In this document: positions 1-9,543 of the stretch, in pieces
Layout: every line of letters begins with the position of its first letter
Numbering within the stretch: the first letter of the stretch is position 1
Assembly: GCF_001039475.1 (NCBI RefSeq)
Contig: NZ_LELK01000001.1
Coordinates: forward strand, 128,378-192,377
Origin: Guptibacillus hwajinpoensis
GTDB lineage: Bacteria > Bacillota > Bacilli > Bacillales > Guptibacillaceae
Direction: 5' to 3'
DNA length: 64,000 nucleotides
Notes under the pieces: model-generated
The model's input: only the letters and a program-made list of their open reading frames with translations
The model's database searches: none
What the model was told of the DNA's origin: nothing
Program-made: the position numbers and the translations under genes

Positions 1-650
1 AAATTTCCCTTACTACTCAGGTGAAATTACTTAGGGTGCTGCAAGAGCGTGAGATTGTGCGTGTAGGTGGATCGAAACCAATCTCAATCAACGTTCGAGT
101 TATTGCGGCAACCAATGCAAAGTTAGAAAAAAGAATAATGGATGGTTCATTTAGGGAAGATTTATACTATCGATTAAACCGTCTTCCCATTCAGATTGCA
201 CCACTCAAACAGCGGAAAGAAGATATTGCTGCATTAGCCAATCACTTAATAACCAAAATAAATCAAGATTATGGAAGAAACGTTGAAGGGATTACACCGG
301 CAGCTGCTGAGTATTTGAAAGAGTACGATTGGCCTGGGAACGTAAGAGAATTCGAGAATGTACTTGGAAGAATAGTCATTCATATGGATTCGTCAGAGTC
401 CATGATTGACTTAGCGCATATTCCTTCTTTATTGAGTGAACAAAAAGATGCTGAAATACTTTCAGTAGAACGAACACCCGAAAAGACGTTATCTCAACTT
501 GTCGATGAGTTTGAAAAGAAAACGATTAGCCAGACCCTTGAACTTTATGACGGGAATAAAACAGCCACTGCAAGAGCGCTGGGAGTGTCACTTCGCAATC
601 TTTATTATAAAATGGAAAAGCACGATATTGAAAAATCTAGCATGCAATAA
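1..650 (+). CDS. bkdR: BkdR-type sigma-54-dependent activator, 3' part
   Basis: C-terminal part of a sigma-54 enhancer-binding regulator; the reading frame is open from the window edge (first full codon at base 3), so the first Met-like codon at 21 is not the start. The visible part is the end of the AAA+ domain (VRVGG, NVRVIAATN, FREDLYYRLN, WPGNVREFENV motifs) followed by a Fis-type helix-turn-helix (TARALGVSLRNLYYKM). The family opens sigma-54 RNA polymerase at -24/-12 promoters, and exactly such a promoter lies 70 bases downstream in front of ptb. This supports the role of B. subtilis BkdR, activator of isoleucine/valine catabolism. The N-terminal sensory domain is outside the window. Confidence 0.9.
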   Translation, partial: ISLTTQVKLLRVLQEREIVRVGGSKPISINVRVIAATNAKLEKRIMDGSFREDLYYRLNRLPIQIAPLKQRKEDIAALANHLITKINQDYGRNVEGITPAAAEYLKEYDWPGNVREFENVLGRIVIHMDSSESMIDLAHIPSLLSEQKDAEILSVERTPEKTLSQLVDEFEKKTISQTLELYDGNKTATARALGVSLRNLYYKMEKHDIEKSSMQ

Positions 651-717
651 ATTTCACACTACGCAATAAATTGCATGATATTTTTTACTGGAACGTTTAG
701 TTATCAAGGATCCGAAG

Positions 718-734
718 TTGGCACGGAACTTGCA
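718..734 (+). promoter_or_regulatory. Sigma-54 (-24/-12) promoter of the bkd operon
   Basis: TTGGCACGGAACTTGCA matches the sigma-54 consensus TTGGCAC-N5-TTGCA at the GG and GC positions with exact spacing. It lies 34 bases before the ptb start and directly downstream of the bkdR activator gene, as in B. subtilis. Confidence 0.92.
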
Positions 735-767
735 TATTAGAAGAAGGGCGTATAAGGAGGGACACCA

Positions 768-1664
768 ATGAATCTAGATCAACTTTTGACTCAAGCTTCT
801 GATCACCCCAATAAAACTGTTGCATTGGCTGCGGCTGCAGATAAGGAAGTCATCGAAGCAGTTAAATTAGCAGTTGAGCAGAAACTTGCCTCATTCATTT
901 TATATGGAGATCAAGATAAGATCACTAATCTGTTAAACGAGTTCAGCTTATCTCAATCTGCAGATGTCAAGGTAGTTCATGAGTCATCTGATAGAGAGGC
1001 ATCGAAATCCGCTGTAACCGCTGTCAGTAATGGAGAAGCGGATGTCTTAATGAAAGGCATGGTTTCTACATCTGTTATTTTGAAGGAAGTATTAAATAAG
1101 GAATACGGACTTCGTAAAGGAAAAGTTCTTTCACATGTAGCTGCTTTTGATGTGTCTGGATATGATCGCTTAATTTTTGTTACAGACTCAGGTATGAACA
1201 TTGAACCTGATCTTACACAGAAAGTAGAGATTGTTAAAAATGCGGTGAGTATTGCTAGAGGTGTTGGGATAGAATCACCAAAGGTTGCAGCACTTGCTGC
1301 AGTTGAGGTAGTTAATCCTTCTATGCAGGCTACGCTAGATGCTGCTGCACTTACACAAATGAATACACGAGATCAAATTACAAATTGCGTCATTGATGGC
1401 CCATTGGCCCTTGATAATGCTATCTCGATAGAAGCTGCAACACACAAGGGAATCAAAAGTGAAGTAGCAGGGCGAGCCGATATTTTACTTGTTCCTTCAA
1501 TCGAAGTAGGTAACGCCTTATATAAATCACTCGTCTATTTTTCAAATGCAAAAGTTGGAGGAGTCATTGCGGGTGCTAGAGCACCAATTGTACTAACATC
1601 GCGAGCCGATAGTGCAAAAAGTAAAGTATATAGCATTGCACTAGCAGTAAGTTCAACTAACTAA
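768..1664 (+). CDS. ptb: Phosphate butyryltransferase
   Basis: 298-residue protein of the phosphate acetyl/butyryltransferase family (usual length about 300). It converts branched-chain acyl-CoA or butyryl-CoA plus phosphate to the acyl phosphate. It is the first gene after the sigma-54 promoter, with the strong site AAGGAGGG at 752-759. The next genes are leucine dehydrogenase and butyrate kinase, so Ptb and Buk form a pair that harvests ATP from acyl-CoA made by the Bkd complex. Family motifs such as MKGMVST and VTDSGMN are present, with no internal break. Confidence 0.93.
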   Translation: MNLDQLLTQASDHPNKTVALAAAADKEVIEAVKLAVEQKLASFILYGDQDKITNLLNEFSLSQSADVKVVHESSDREASKSAVTAVSNGEADVLMKGMVSTSVILKEVLNKEYGLRKGKVLSHVAAFDVSGYDRLIFVTDSGMNIEPDLTQKVEIVKNAVSIARGVGIESPKVAALAAVEVVNPSMQATLDAAALTQMNTRDQITNCVIDGPLALDNAISIEAATHKGIKSEVAGRADILLVPSIEVGNALYKSLVYFSNAKVGGVIAGARAPIVLTSRADSAKSKVYSIALAVSSTN

Positions 1665-1694
1665 TTTAGAGGAAAATCAGGGAGGAAGATTGCA

Positions 1695-2792
1695 ATGGAA
1701 CTTTTTACTTATATGGAGAAATATGATTATGAGCAAGTCGTAGTTTGTCAGGACAAAGCTTCTGGATTAAAAGCAATAATTGCTATTCACGATACAACAC
1801 TTGGACCTGCTTTAGGTGGAACGAGAATGTGGACATATGCTTCAGAAGAAGCGGCATTTGAAGATGCTCTTCGCCTTGCAAAAGGAATGACGTATAAGAA
1901 CGCTGCGGCTGGTCTTAACCTTGGTGGAGGAAAAACGGTAATCATTGGCGACCCTCGTAAAGATAAGAACGAAGCAATGTTCCGTGCATTTGGTCGTTAC
2001 ATTCAAGGGCTAAATGGCCGTTACATTACAGCAGAGGACGTAGGTACAACGGTTCAAGACATGGATACCATTCATGAAGAAACAGAATACGTAACAGGAA
2101 TTTCTCCAGCGTTTGGATCGTCTGGTAACCCTTCTCCAGTAACAGCTTACGGCGTTTATGTTGGAATGAAGGCCGCTGCGAAAGAAGCATTTGGTACTGA
2201 CTCTCTTGAAGGTAAGACAGTAGCTGTGCAAGGTGTTGGAAACGTGGCGTATAACCTTTGTAAGCATCTACATGAAGAAGGAGCTTCACTCGTTGTAACA
2301 GATATTAACAAAGAATCTGTAGATCGTGCTGTGGCTGATTTTGGTGCTAAAGCCGTTGACCCTGATGACATCTATGAAGTGGATTGCGATATTTTTGCGC
2401 CGTGTGCACTAGGTGCTATCATCAACGACGATACAATTGGGAAAATTAAAGCTAAAGTAATCGCAGGAGCAGCTAACAACCAGCTTCGTGAAACGACTCA
2501 TGGTGATCAGATTCACGAAATGGGTATCGTTTATGCACCTGACTATGTAATCAATGCAGGCGGTGTAATCAATGTAGCGGATGAGCTTTATGGCTATAAC
2601 CGTGATCGCGCTATGAAACGTGTTGACGGCATTTACGATACGATTGCTAAAGTAATTGAAATCTCTAAACGTGATGGTATTCCTACTTATGCAGCTGCAG
2701 ACCGTCTTGCTGAAGAGAGAATTGCCCAAATGAAGCATTCAAGAAGCCAGTTCTTAATGAACTCTCAGCATATTTTAGGGCATCGCAAATAA
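1695..2792 (+). CDS. bcd: Leucine dehydrogenase
   Basis: 365-residue Glu/Leu/Phe/Val dehydrogenase-family enzyme, the usual length for leucine dehydrogenase. It oxidatively deaminates Leu, Val and Ile to their 2-keto acids with NAD. Catalytic/substrate lysines K68 and K80 sit in [11 protein letters not shown] and LGGGKTV at the classical positions. The Rossmann loop GVGNVAYNL follows at about residue 180. It lies 30 bases after ptb and feeds substrate to the Bkd complex encoded downstream. RBS GGGAGG at 1680-1685. Confidence 0.95.
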   Translation: MELFTYMEKYDYEQVVVCQDKASGLKAIIAIHDTTLGPALGGTRMWTYASEEAAFEDALRLAKGMTYKNAAAGLNLGGGKTVIIGDPRKDKNEAMFRAFGRYIQGLNGRYITAEDVGTTVQDMDTIHEETEYVTGISPAFGSSGNPSPVTAYGVYVGMKAAAKEAFGTDSLEGKTVAVQGVGNVAYNLCKHLHEEGASLVVTDINKESVDRAVADFGAKAVDPDDIYEVDCDIFAPCALGAIINDDTIGKIKAKVIAGAANNQLRETTHGDQIHEMGIVYAPDYVINAGGVINVADELYGYNRDRAMKRVDGIYDTIAKVIEISKRDGIPTYAAADRLAEERIAQMKHSRSQFLMNSQHILGHRK

Positions 2793-2806
2793 TCGGAGGG
2801 TTTCAA

Positions 2807-3913
2807 GTGATAGATAAAGAATTTCGACTTCTAGTTATTAATCCAGGATCAACTTCAACGAAGATTGGCGTATTTGATAATGAACGTGCCGTATTTGAGA
2901 AATCATTACGGCACGATACAAATGAAATAAATCAGTTCGAAACAATTATTGATCAGTATGAATTTAGAAAGAAAACCATTCTTGAAGCATTAGATGAGGA
3001 AGCTATTAATATATCCAAGCTTGATGCGGTTGTGGGTAGAGGCGGATTGTTAAGACCAATCGAAGGTGGTACTTACTCAGTAAACGACCAAATGCTTGAA
3101 GATCTCAGAAACGGTTACTCTGGAGAGCATGCATCTAATTTAGGTGGGATTATTGCTTTTGAAATTGCAGAACAACTGAATATTCCATCTTTTATTGTTG
3201 ATCCGGTTGTCGTAGATGAGCTACAGGACGTGGCTCGCCTTTCAGGTGTGCCGCAAATTGAGCGAAGAAGTATTTTTCATGCGTTAAACCAAAAAGCAGT
3301 CGCACGTAGAGTAGCGACCCAGCTAAACAGTAAATACGAAGAATTGAACTTGATTGTTACGCATATGGGCGGCGGTATTACAGTTGGTGCGCATAAAAAG
3401 GGAAAAGTGATCGATGTAAACAATGGTTTACATGGAGAAGGACCTTTCTCTCCTGAACGTGCAGGAACAGTACCCGTTGGTGATCTTGTGTCGATGTGCT
3501 TCTCTGGTGAATACTATGCCGAAGAAATTATGAAGAAGCTAGTAGGACAAGCTGGGTATGTTGGATATCTAGGTACAAATGATGCTGTGAAAGTTGAGAA
3601 ACGTATTAGTGAAGGTGATGAGAAGGCAAAGCTAGTGTTCGATGCAATGGCTTATCAAGTAGCTAAGGAAATTGGAGCAGCTAGTGCCGTTCTTGCAGGT
3701 GAAGTCGATGCAATCGTCTTAACCGGAGGACTTGCATATGGTAAAGATTTTGTTTCTCAAATTACCGAGAATATTAAATGGATTGCAGACGTTATTGTTC
3801 ATCCCGGTGAGAATGAACTACAAGCACTTGCAGAAGGTGGATTGCGGGTGTTAAGAAATGAAGAAGATGCTAAGATCTATCCGGTTTCCTCTGTAGAGTC
3901 CATAGTATTATAA
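2807..3913 (+). CDS. buk: Butyrate kinase
   Basis: 368-residue acetate/butyrate kinase-family protein (ASKHA fold). N-terminal [15 protein letters not shown] is the phosphate-binding motif, and [13 protein letters not shown] and VLTGGLAYG are the adenosine/phosphate motifs. It transfers phosphate from butyryl or branched-chain acyl phosphate to ADP. The start is GTG at 2807 or the adjacent ATA; the RBS CGGAGGG lies 9 bases before GTG. It lies 14 bases after bcd within the bkd operon. Confidence 0.94.
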   Translation: MIDKEFRLLVINPGSTSTKIGVFDNERAVFEKSLRHDTNEINQFETIIDQYEFRKKTILEALDEEAINISKLDAVVGRGGLLRPIEGGTYSVNDQMLEDLRNGYSGEHASNLGGIIAFEIAEQLNIPSFIVDPVVVDELQDVARLSGVPQIERRSIFHALNQKAVARRVATQLNSKYEELNLIVTHMGGGITVGAHKKGKVIDVNNGLHGEGPFSPERAGTVPVGDLVSMCFSGEYYAEEIMKKLVGQAGYVGYLGTNDAVKVEKRISEGDEKAKLVFDAMAYQVAKEIGAASAVLAGEVDAIVLTGGLAYGKDFVSQITENIKWIADVIVHPGENELQALAEGGLRVLRNEEDAKIYPVSSVESIVL

Positions 3914-3937
3914 TACGTTCTGTAAAGGAGAATTTGA

Positions 3938-5359
3938 ATGGCTGAAGAATACGATCTTGTCATAATGGGCGGAGGTACTGGTGGATATGTTGCCGCAATA
4001 CGTGCTTCTCAGCTCGGTCTCAAAACAGCAATAGTTGAAAAGCGTGAGCTTGGTGGAACATGTTTGCATAGAGGGTGTATCCCAAGTAAAGCATTACTTC
4101 GTAGCGCAGAAGTGTTCGCAACTGCAAAGCATGGCGAGAAATTTGGAGTTATGGCTAAAGAAGTAGCGCTTGACTTCAAGAAAGTGCAGGAAAGAAAGCA
4201 AAGTATCGTTGATCAACTTCATAATGGTGTGAAGCATTTAATGAAACAGGGGAAGATTGATGTATTCGAAGGATTTGGTAGAATTCTTGGGCCATCTATT
4301 TTTTCGCCTATGCCAGGTACTGTATCTGTAGAGATGAACAATGGTGAAGAAAACGAAATGTTAATTCCTAAAAATGTCATTGTTGCAACAGGATCTAAGC
4401 CAAGAACCCTTCCTGGCCTTGATGTGGATGGGGAATTTGTTATGACATCTGACGAGGCACTACGGATGGAATCCCTTCCTTCATCAATCATTATTGTCGG
4501 TGGGGGAGTCATTGGTATTGAGTGGGCCTCAATGCTAGTTGATTTCGGTGTAGATGTTACCGTTCTTGAATATGCGGATCGGATTGTTCCAACTGAAGAC
4601 CATGAAATTTCCAAAGAAGCTGATAAATTAATGAAGAAAAAAGGTATTAAGCTGTTCACAGGTGCTAAAGTGATGGGTGACACTCTTGAAAAAGGGGACG
4701 GCGTATCAATTCAGGCTGAGCATAAAGGAGAAACAAAAACATTTAGTGCTGATAAAATGCTTGTTTCTGTCGGACGTGAAGCCAACGTCAAAAATATTGG
4801 TTTAGAAAACACAACAATTGAAGTAGAGAAAGGTGTTATTCAAACAAATGAATATTACCAAACAAAAGAATCACATATCTACGCAATTGGTGATGTGATT
4901 GGCGGTATGCAACTTGCGCATGTGGCTTCTCACGAAGGCATCACGGCTGTTGAGCATTTAGCAGATCAAAATCCTGAACCTATTGACTACTCAATGGTAT
5001 CTAGCTGTATTTACAGTAGTCCTGAGATGGCAAGTGTTGGTTTAACAGAAGAGGATGCAAAAGCAAAAGGACTTAATGTTAAAATTGGTAAATTTCCATT
5101 TAGAGCAATTGGTAAAGCGCTTGTTTTTGGTGAATCAGATGGCTTTGTTAAGATTGTCGCTGATGCAGATAATGAGGACTTGCTTGGTGTACATATGATT
5201 GGTCCTCATGTAACAGACATGATCTCTGAAGCTGGACTTGCCAAAGTTCTTGACGCAGCTGCATGGGAAGTTGCTCATACAATTCACCCGCACCCGACTC
5301 TATCTGAAGTGATTGGGGAAGCTGCTCTTGCAGTAGATGGAAAAGCAATCCACTCTTAA
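3938..5359 (+). CDS. lpdV: Dihydrolipoyl dehydrogenase (E3) of the branched-chain complex
   Basis: 473-residue FAD/NAD disulfide oxidoreductase. N-terminal FAD loop GGGTGGYVAA, redox disulfide C42/C47 in GGTCLHRGCIPSK, NAD loop GGGVIGIEWA at about residue 189, and the C-terminal HPHPTLSE active-site His/Glu motif are all intact. It reoxidises dihydrolipoamide on the BkdB E2 with NAD. Its position between buk and bkdAA marks it as the bkd-dedicated E3 rather than the pyruvate dehydrogenase copy. RBS AAAGGAG at 3925-3931. Confidence 0.95.
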   Translation: MAEEYDLVIMGGGTGGYVAAIRASQLGLKTAIVEKRELGGTCLHRGCIPSKALLRSAEVFATAKHGEKFGVMAKEVALDFKKVQERKQSIVDQLHNGVKHLMKQGKIDVFEGFGRILGPSIFSPMPGTVSVEMNNGEENEMLIPKNVIVATGSKPRTLPGLDVDGEFVMTSDEALRMESLPSSIIIVGGGVIGIEWASMLVDFGVDVTVLEYADRIVPTEDHEISKEADKLMKKKGIKLFTGAKVMGDTLEKGDGVSIQAEHKGETKTFSADKMLVSVGREANVKNIGLENTTIEVEKGVIQTNEYYQTKESHIYAIGDVIGGMQLAHVASHEGITAVEHLADQNPEPIDYSMVSSCIYSSPEMASVGLTEEDAKAKGLNVKIGKFPFRAIGKALVFGESDGFVKIVADADNEDLLGVHMIGPHVTDMISEAGLAKVLDAAAWEVAHTIHPHPTLSEVIGEAALAVDGKAIHS

Positions 5360-5387
5360 TCTTGGTTAAATAAAGGAGGTAAATACG

Positions 5388-6380
5388 ATGGCTGAAAAAC
5401 GACATGAAGCACTTGGTCTATCTGATGAACGTGTGCTTGAGATGTTCGAAACAATGTTGATGGCTCGTAAAATTGATGAGCGTATGTGGCTTTTAAACCG
5501 CGCTGGTAAAATTCCATTCGTTATTTCTTGTCAGGGACAGGAAGCTGCTCAGGTAGGATCTGCATTCGCAATGGATCCAGAAAAGGATTTTGTAGCTCCA
5601 TATTATCGTGATATGGGTGTTGTTCTTGCTTTTGGAATGACAGCAAAAGACCTTATGCTATCAGGGTTTGCTAAGGCAGAAGATCCAAACTCAGCTGGAC
5701 GCCAAATGCCGGGTCACTTTGGACAAAAGAAAAACAACATCATTACAGGTTCTTCTCCAGTAACAACACAGGTTCCACATGCAGTCGGTTTTGCATTAGC
5801 AGGCCGGATGGAAGGAAAGGATCTTGTAACGTTCTGTTCATTTGGAGAAGGTTCTTCTAACCAGGGAGATTTCCATGAAGCAGCTAACTTTGCTGGTGTT
5901 CACAAGCTTCCAGTTCTTTTCGTTTGTGAAAACAACAAGTATGCTATTTCGGTTCCTGTTTCTAAACAGCTAGCTTGTGAGAAAGTATCAGATCGTGCAA
6001 TTGGCTACGGAATGCCGGGTGTAACGGTTGATGGTAATGATCCACTTGCTGTATATGAAGCTGCAAAGGAAGCGGTTGAAAGAGGTCGTCGAGGCGAAGG
6101 TCCGACACTGATTGAAACGGTGTCCTATCGTTTAACACCACACTCAAGTGATGATGATGATCGTGCTTATCGTACTCGCGAAGAAGTTGAAGAAGCAAAG
6201 AAAAAGGATGCAGTTATTACATTTGCCGAGTACTTAAAAGAAGTTGGCGTTCTCACTGATGAGAATGAAAAAGAAATTCATGATCGTGTTCAAAAAGAAG
6301 TAGACGAAGCAACAGAATACGCCGAAAATGCTGATTATGCACCTGCTGAAGATGCAATGAAGCATGTTTACGGAGAGTAA
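5388..6380 (+). CDS. bkdAA: Branched-chain 2-oxoacid dehydrogenase E1 alpha subunit
   Basis: 330-residue thiamine diphosphate-dependent dehydrogenase alpha chain. The ThDP/Mg motif GEGSSNQGDFHEAANFA...NNKYA is present at roughly residues 161-186. With BkdAB it decarboxylates the keto acids from leucine, valine and isoleucine and acylates lipoyl-E2. RBS AAAGGAGG lies at 5373-5380. The order E3-E1alpha-E1beta-E2 matches B. subtilis lpdV-bkdAA-bkdAB-bkdB. Confidence 0.95.
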   Translation: MAEKRHEALGLSDERVLEMFETMLMARKIDERMWLLNRAGKIPFVISCQGQEAAQVGSAFAMDPEKDFVAPYYRDMGVVLAFGMTAKDLMLSGFAKAEDPNSAGRQMPGHFGQKKNNIITGSSPVTTQVPHAVGFALAGRMEGKDLVTFCSFGEGSSNQGDFHEAANFAGVHKLPVLFVCENNKYAISVPVSKQLACEKVSDRAIGYGMPGVTVDGNDPLAVYEAAKEAVERGRRGEGPTLIETVSYRLTPHSSDDDDRAYRTREEVEEAKKKDAVITFAEYLKEVGVLTDENEKEIHDRVQKEVDEATEYAENADYAPAEDAMKHVYGE

Positions 6381-6392
6381 GGGGGAACCATT

Positions 6393-7376
6393 ATGCCAGT
6401 TATTTCATATATTCAAGCGATAACTCAAGCCCTCAGGGAAGAAATGCAACGTGACGAGAAAGTCTTCGTTCTAGGTGAAGATGTAGGCGTACGCGGAGGC
6501 GTTTTTAGAGCTACTGATGGTCTTTATGATGAATTTGGTGAGCAGCGCGTTATTGATACACCACTTGCAGAATCAGCGATTGCAGGAGTTGGAATTGGTG
6601 CAGCCATGTACGGCATGAGACCTGTTGCTGAAATGCAGTTCGCTGACTTTATTATGCCTGCTGTTAATCAGATCGTATCTGAAGCTGCAAAGATTCGCTA
6701 TCGATCAAATAACGATTGGAATTGTCCAATTACGATCCGTGCTCCATACGGTGGAGGAGTACATGGAGCTCTTTATCACTCACAATCAGTTGAAGCACTA
6801 TTCGCAAATGTACCTGGACTAAAAATTGTTATGCCTTCCACTCCTTATGATGCAAAAGGACTTCTTAAGGCGGCGATTCGTGACGACGATCCTGTCCTGT
6901 TCTTTGAGCACAAGCGAGCTTACCGCTTAATCAAAGGTCAAGTACCTGAAGAAGAGTATACGCTTCCAATCGGAAAAGCTGATGTGAAACGTGAAGGAGA
7001 AGATATCACGGTCATTACATATGGTCTAAGCGTGCATTTCGCTCTTCAAGCTGCAGAAAAGCTTGAGAAAGATGGAATTTCAGCTCATATTCTTGATCTA
7101 CGTACAGTTTATCCGCTTGATCGTGAAGCAATTGTAGAAGCTGCTAAAAAGACCGGAAAAGTCCTTCTCATAACAGAGGACAATAAAGAAGGAAGCATCA
7201 TTAGTGAAGTATCTGCCATTATTGCAGAAGAGTGTCTGTTTGATCTAGATGCACCTATTCAGCGCCTTGCAGGGCCTGATGTTCCATCTATGCCTTATTC
7301 ACCACCAATGGAGAAATTCTTTATGCTTAATCCGGATAAAGTTGAGAAAGCGATGCGTGACCTAGCAGAATTCTAA
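6393..7376 (+). CDS. bkdAB: Branched-chain 2-oxoacid dehydrogenase E1 beta subunit
   Basis: 327-residue transketolase-like beta chain with the family motifs LGEDVGVRGGVF near residue 27, DTPLAESAIAGVGIGAA, and the C-terminal transketolase domain with LRTVYPLD. It pairs with BkdAA to form the alpha2beta2 E1. It begins 12 bases after bkdAA and has RBS AGGGGG, consistent with translational coupling. Confidence 0.95.
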   Translation: MPVISYIQAITQALREEMQRDEKVFVLGEDVGVRGGVFRATDGLYDEFGEQRVIDTPLAESAIAGVGIGAAMYGMRPVAEMQFADFIMPAVNQIVSEAAKIRYRSNNDWNCPITIRAPYGGGVHGALYHSQSVEALFANVPGLKIVMPSTPYDAKGLLKAAIRDDDPVLFFEHKRAYRLIKGQVPEEEYTLPIGKADVKREGEDITVITYGLSVHFALQAAEKLEKDGISAHILDLRTVYPLDREAIVEAAKKTGKVLLITEDNKEGSIISEVSAIIAEECLFDLDAPIQRLAGPDVPSMPYSPPMEKFFMLNPDKVEKAMRDLAEF

Positions 7377-7399
7377 TTGCAAGAAGAGGAGGGTTTCAT

Positions 7400-8704
7400 G
7401 TGGCAGTTGAAAAAATACTGATGCCTCAGCTTGGGGAGAGTGTCACCGAAGGAACAATTGAGAAGTGGCTTGTAGAAGTCGGGGATACTGTTAATAAATA
7501 CGATCCAATTGCAGAGGTTAATACAGATAAAGTAAATGCGGAAGTTCCTTCTTCCTATACAGGCGTTATTAAAGAGCTTATTGCAGGAGAAGGAGATACA
7601 ATTGAAGTTGGCGAGCTTGTTTGCTACATCGATGTTGAAGGTGGCGCTACTAAAGAAAAACAAGAGGAGTCTACCGGCCAACAAGCTATTGAGAATATCT
7701 CAGAAGACAAAAAAGAACAGACACAGGATGAAGAGCAACCAATGAAACGCCGTTACTCACCTGCTGTTCTTCGACTTGCTCAAGAGAATGATATAGATCT
7801 TGAACACGTTAATGGATCTGGTAAGGGCGGTCGTATTACTCGTAAAGACATCCAAAAGGTTATCGACTCTGGTGAGATTCCTGCACCTAAGCAAGAAGAG
7901 AAAGCGCCAGAACCTAAGCAAGAGAAGAAGGAAGCGCCAGCAGCAGCTCCAAAACCAGCAGCACCTGAAGCTTCTAAAGGATCCGATGTACCTGTTTCAG
8001 AAGGGGACATCGAAATTCCGGTTACGGGTGTTCGACGAGCAATTGCAAACAATATGTTACGCAGTAAGCATGAAGCACCACATGCGTGGACAATGGTTGA
8101 AGTTGATGTGACAAGTCTGGTTGAATACAGAAACGGCATTAAAGACGATTTCAAGAAGAAGGAAGGCTATGGTTTAACGTTCTTTGCTTTCTTCGTTAAA
8201 GCGGTCGTTGAAGCTCTTAAAGAATTCCCGCAAATGAATTCAATGTGGGCAGGAGATAAGATAGTTCAAAAGAAAGATATCAACATCTCCATTGCAGTTG
8301 GAACAGATGAGTCTCTCTTCGTACCAGTGATTAAAAATGCAGATGAAAAGTCCATCAAAGGCATTGCACGAGAAGTAAAAGAGCTTGCTCAAAAAGCTAA
8401 AACAGGCAAACTCAAAGGGGAAGAAATGCAGGGTGGTACGTTTACAGTGAACAATACTGGATCTTTCGGATCGGTACAATCTATGGGGATTATCAACTAT
8501 CCTCAAGCTGCTATCCTTCAAGTTGAAAGTATTGTGAAACGTCCAGTCGTAATGAACAATGGAATGATCGCTGTGCGAGATATGGTTAATCTGTGTCTCT
8601 CACTTGACCACCGTGTTCTTGATGGGATGATTTGTGGTAAATTCCTTGCACGAGTTAAAGAGAATCTTGAGACTATTTCTAAAGAAAACACTTCTGTCTA
8701 CTAA
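7400..8704 (+). CDS. bkdB: Dihydrolipoyl acyltransferase (E2) of the branched-chain complex
   Basis: 434-residue E2 core with a GTG start at 7400 set by RBS GAGGAGGG. Domains in order: lipoyl domain with the lipoylated Lys44 in VNTDKVNA; a Glu/Lys-rich linker; the peripheral-subunit binding domain (about 115-150, YSPAVLRLAQEN); an Ala/Pro/Lys-rich linker; and the catalytic acyltransferase domain ending in LSLDHRVLDG, which holds the active-site His and Asp. It transfers branched acyl groups to CoA and is the last gene of the operon, followed by a hairpin terminator. Confidence 0.95.
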   Translation: MAVEKILMPQLGESVTEGTIEKWLVEVGDTVNKYDPIAEVNTDKVNAEVPSSYTGVIKELIAGEGDTIEVGELVCYIDVEGGATKEKQEESTGQQAIENISEDKKEQTQDEEQPMKRRYSPAVLRLAQENDIDLEHVNGSGKGGRITRKDIQKVIDSGEIPAPKQEEKAPEPKQEKKEAPAAAPKPAAPEASKGSDVPVSEGDIEIPVTGVRRAIANNMLRSKHEAPHAWTMVEVDVTSLVEYRNGIKDDFKKKEGYGLTFFAFFVKAVVEALKEFPQMNSMWAGDKIVQKKDINISIAVGTDESLFVPVIKNADEKSIKGIAREVKELAQKAKTGKLKGEEMQGGTFTVNNTGSFGSVQSMGIINYPQAAILQVESIVKRPVVMNNGMIAVRDMVNLCLSLDHRVLDGMICGKFLARVKENLETISKENTSVY

Positions 8705-8708
8705 GTTA

Positions 8709-8743
8709 AATGGCTATCCCGTCTAACGGGGTGGCCACTTTCT
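8709..8743 (+). terminator. Rho-independent terminator of the bkd operon
   Basis: GGCTATCCCGT / ACGGGGTGGCC form a stem with loop CTA, followed by a short T-rich stretch, directly after the bkdB stop codon. Confidence 0.75.
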
Positions 8744-8833
8744 TTGCAGAGAATGAAAGCCTTTCTTGGAAATTATCGGGGTTTCGCGATACAATATAAA
8801 GTAAGGTGTCACGAAATAAGGGAGGAATATAGA

Positions 8834-9262
8834 ATGTCAATGGACTTTAATTTATTCATGAATGACGTTGTAGCAACTGCGCGCGAAGAAATCAAAGCAG
8901 CAGGTTATCAGGAGCTTACAACACCAGAAGCTGTTGAGGAGGCTATCACTAGCGAAGGAACAACGCTTGTCATGGTTAACTCAGTATGTGGTTGTGCTGG
9001 TGGAGTTGCTCGTCCTGCAGCAAGACTTGCAATTGCTAATGAGAAAACACCAGATAAACTTGTAACGGTTTTTGCTGGTCAAGACAAAGAAGCAACTGCA
9101 AAAGCTCGTTCATACTTTACCGGATTCGCTCCATCGTCCCCCTCATTTGCTATTTTAAAAGATGGGCAAATTATCAATATGGTAGAAAGACATGAAATTG
9201 AAGGTAGCGATCCAGAAGAAGTTTCTGGCATGTTGCAGTATTTATTTGATAAGTATTGCTAA
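8834..9262 (+). CDS. brxB: Bacilliredoxin BrxB/YqiW
   Basis: 142-residue DUF1094/bacilliredoxin protein with the diagnostic active site Cys52-Gly53-Cys54 in NSVCGCAGG. The family removes bacillithiol from S-bacillithiolated proteins after oxidative stress. Start chosen at 8834 (ATGTCAATG) because GGGAGGA lies 8 bases upstream; the open frame to 8744 has no RBS. It sits immediately 3' of bkdB, as yqiW does in B. subtilis, and carries its own downstream terminator. Length and N-terminus (DFNLFMND) match YqiW. Confidence 0.93.
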   Translation: MSMDFNLFMNDVVATAREEIKAAGYQELTTPEAVEEAITSEGTTLVMVNSVCGCAGGVARPAARLAIANEKTPDKLVTVFAGQDKEATAKARSYFTGFAPSSPSFAILKDGQIINMVERHEIEGSDPEEVSGMLQYLFDKYC

Positions 9263-9272
9263 ATAGTTCATT

Positions 9273-9306
9273 CGAAGCATCAGGCCCTGTCCTGGTGCTT
9301 TTTTGT
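9273..9306 (+). terminator. Rho-independent terminator after brxB
   Basis: AAGCATCAGG / CCTGGTGCTT stem with a six-base loop, followed by TTTTTT. Confidence 0.92.
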
Positions 9307-9490
9307 ATGCATTAATATGTGGAAAAATCGGAGGTAATGAAAGAGTGTATACGCTGACTGGAGTTTAATTCTTCAACCACTACTTATATAAATATAGAAT
9401 TCCTCGCAAATAAGTCAGAAAATATAAACATTAATTTATATTAAAATATATGTATAAAAATGTAGATTAATGTTTTATTGTCTGGTATAG

Positions 9491-9505
9491 TGATAAATAT
9501 TCAAG
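9491..9505 (+). promoter_or_regulatory. ARG-box-like operator upstream of the arginine-type ABC operon
   Basis: TGATAAATATTCAAG resembles the Bacillus ArgR/AhrC ARG-box half-site consensus (TGAATAAAAATTCAAG-like) and lies about 40 bases before the substrate-binding protein gene. The gap 9307-9543 is AT-rich and holds no other gene; a promoter must lie here but no single -35/-10 pair stands out. Confidence 0.5.
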
Positions 9506-9543
9506 TTAATGAATTAATATACAATATTACAGGGGGATATAAC

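Noticed and set aside
977..2738. Open frames on the minus strand across ptb and bcd
   Set aside because: They lie wholly within clearly conserved genes, lack RBS sequences and show no domain patterns.
7800..8111. Overlapping plus-strand frame inside bkdB
   Set aside because: It follows the low-complexity linker of bkdB in a shifted phase and has no start signals.
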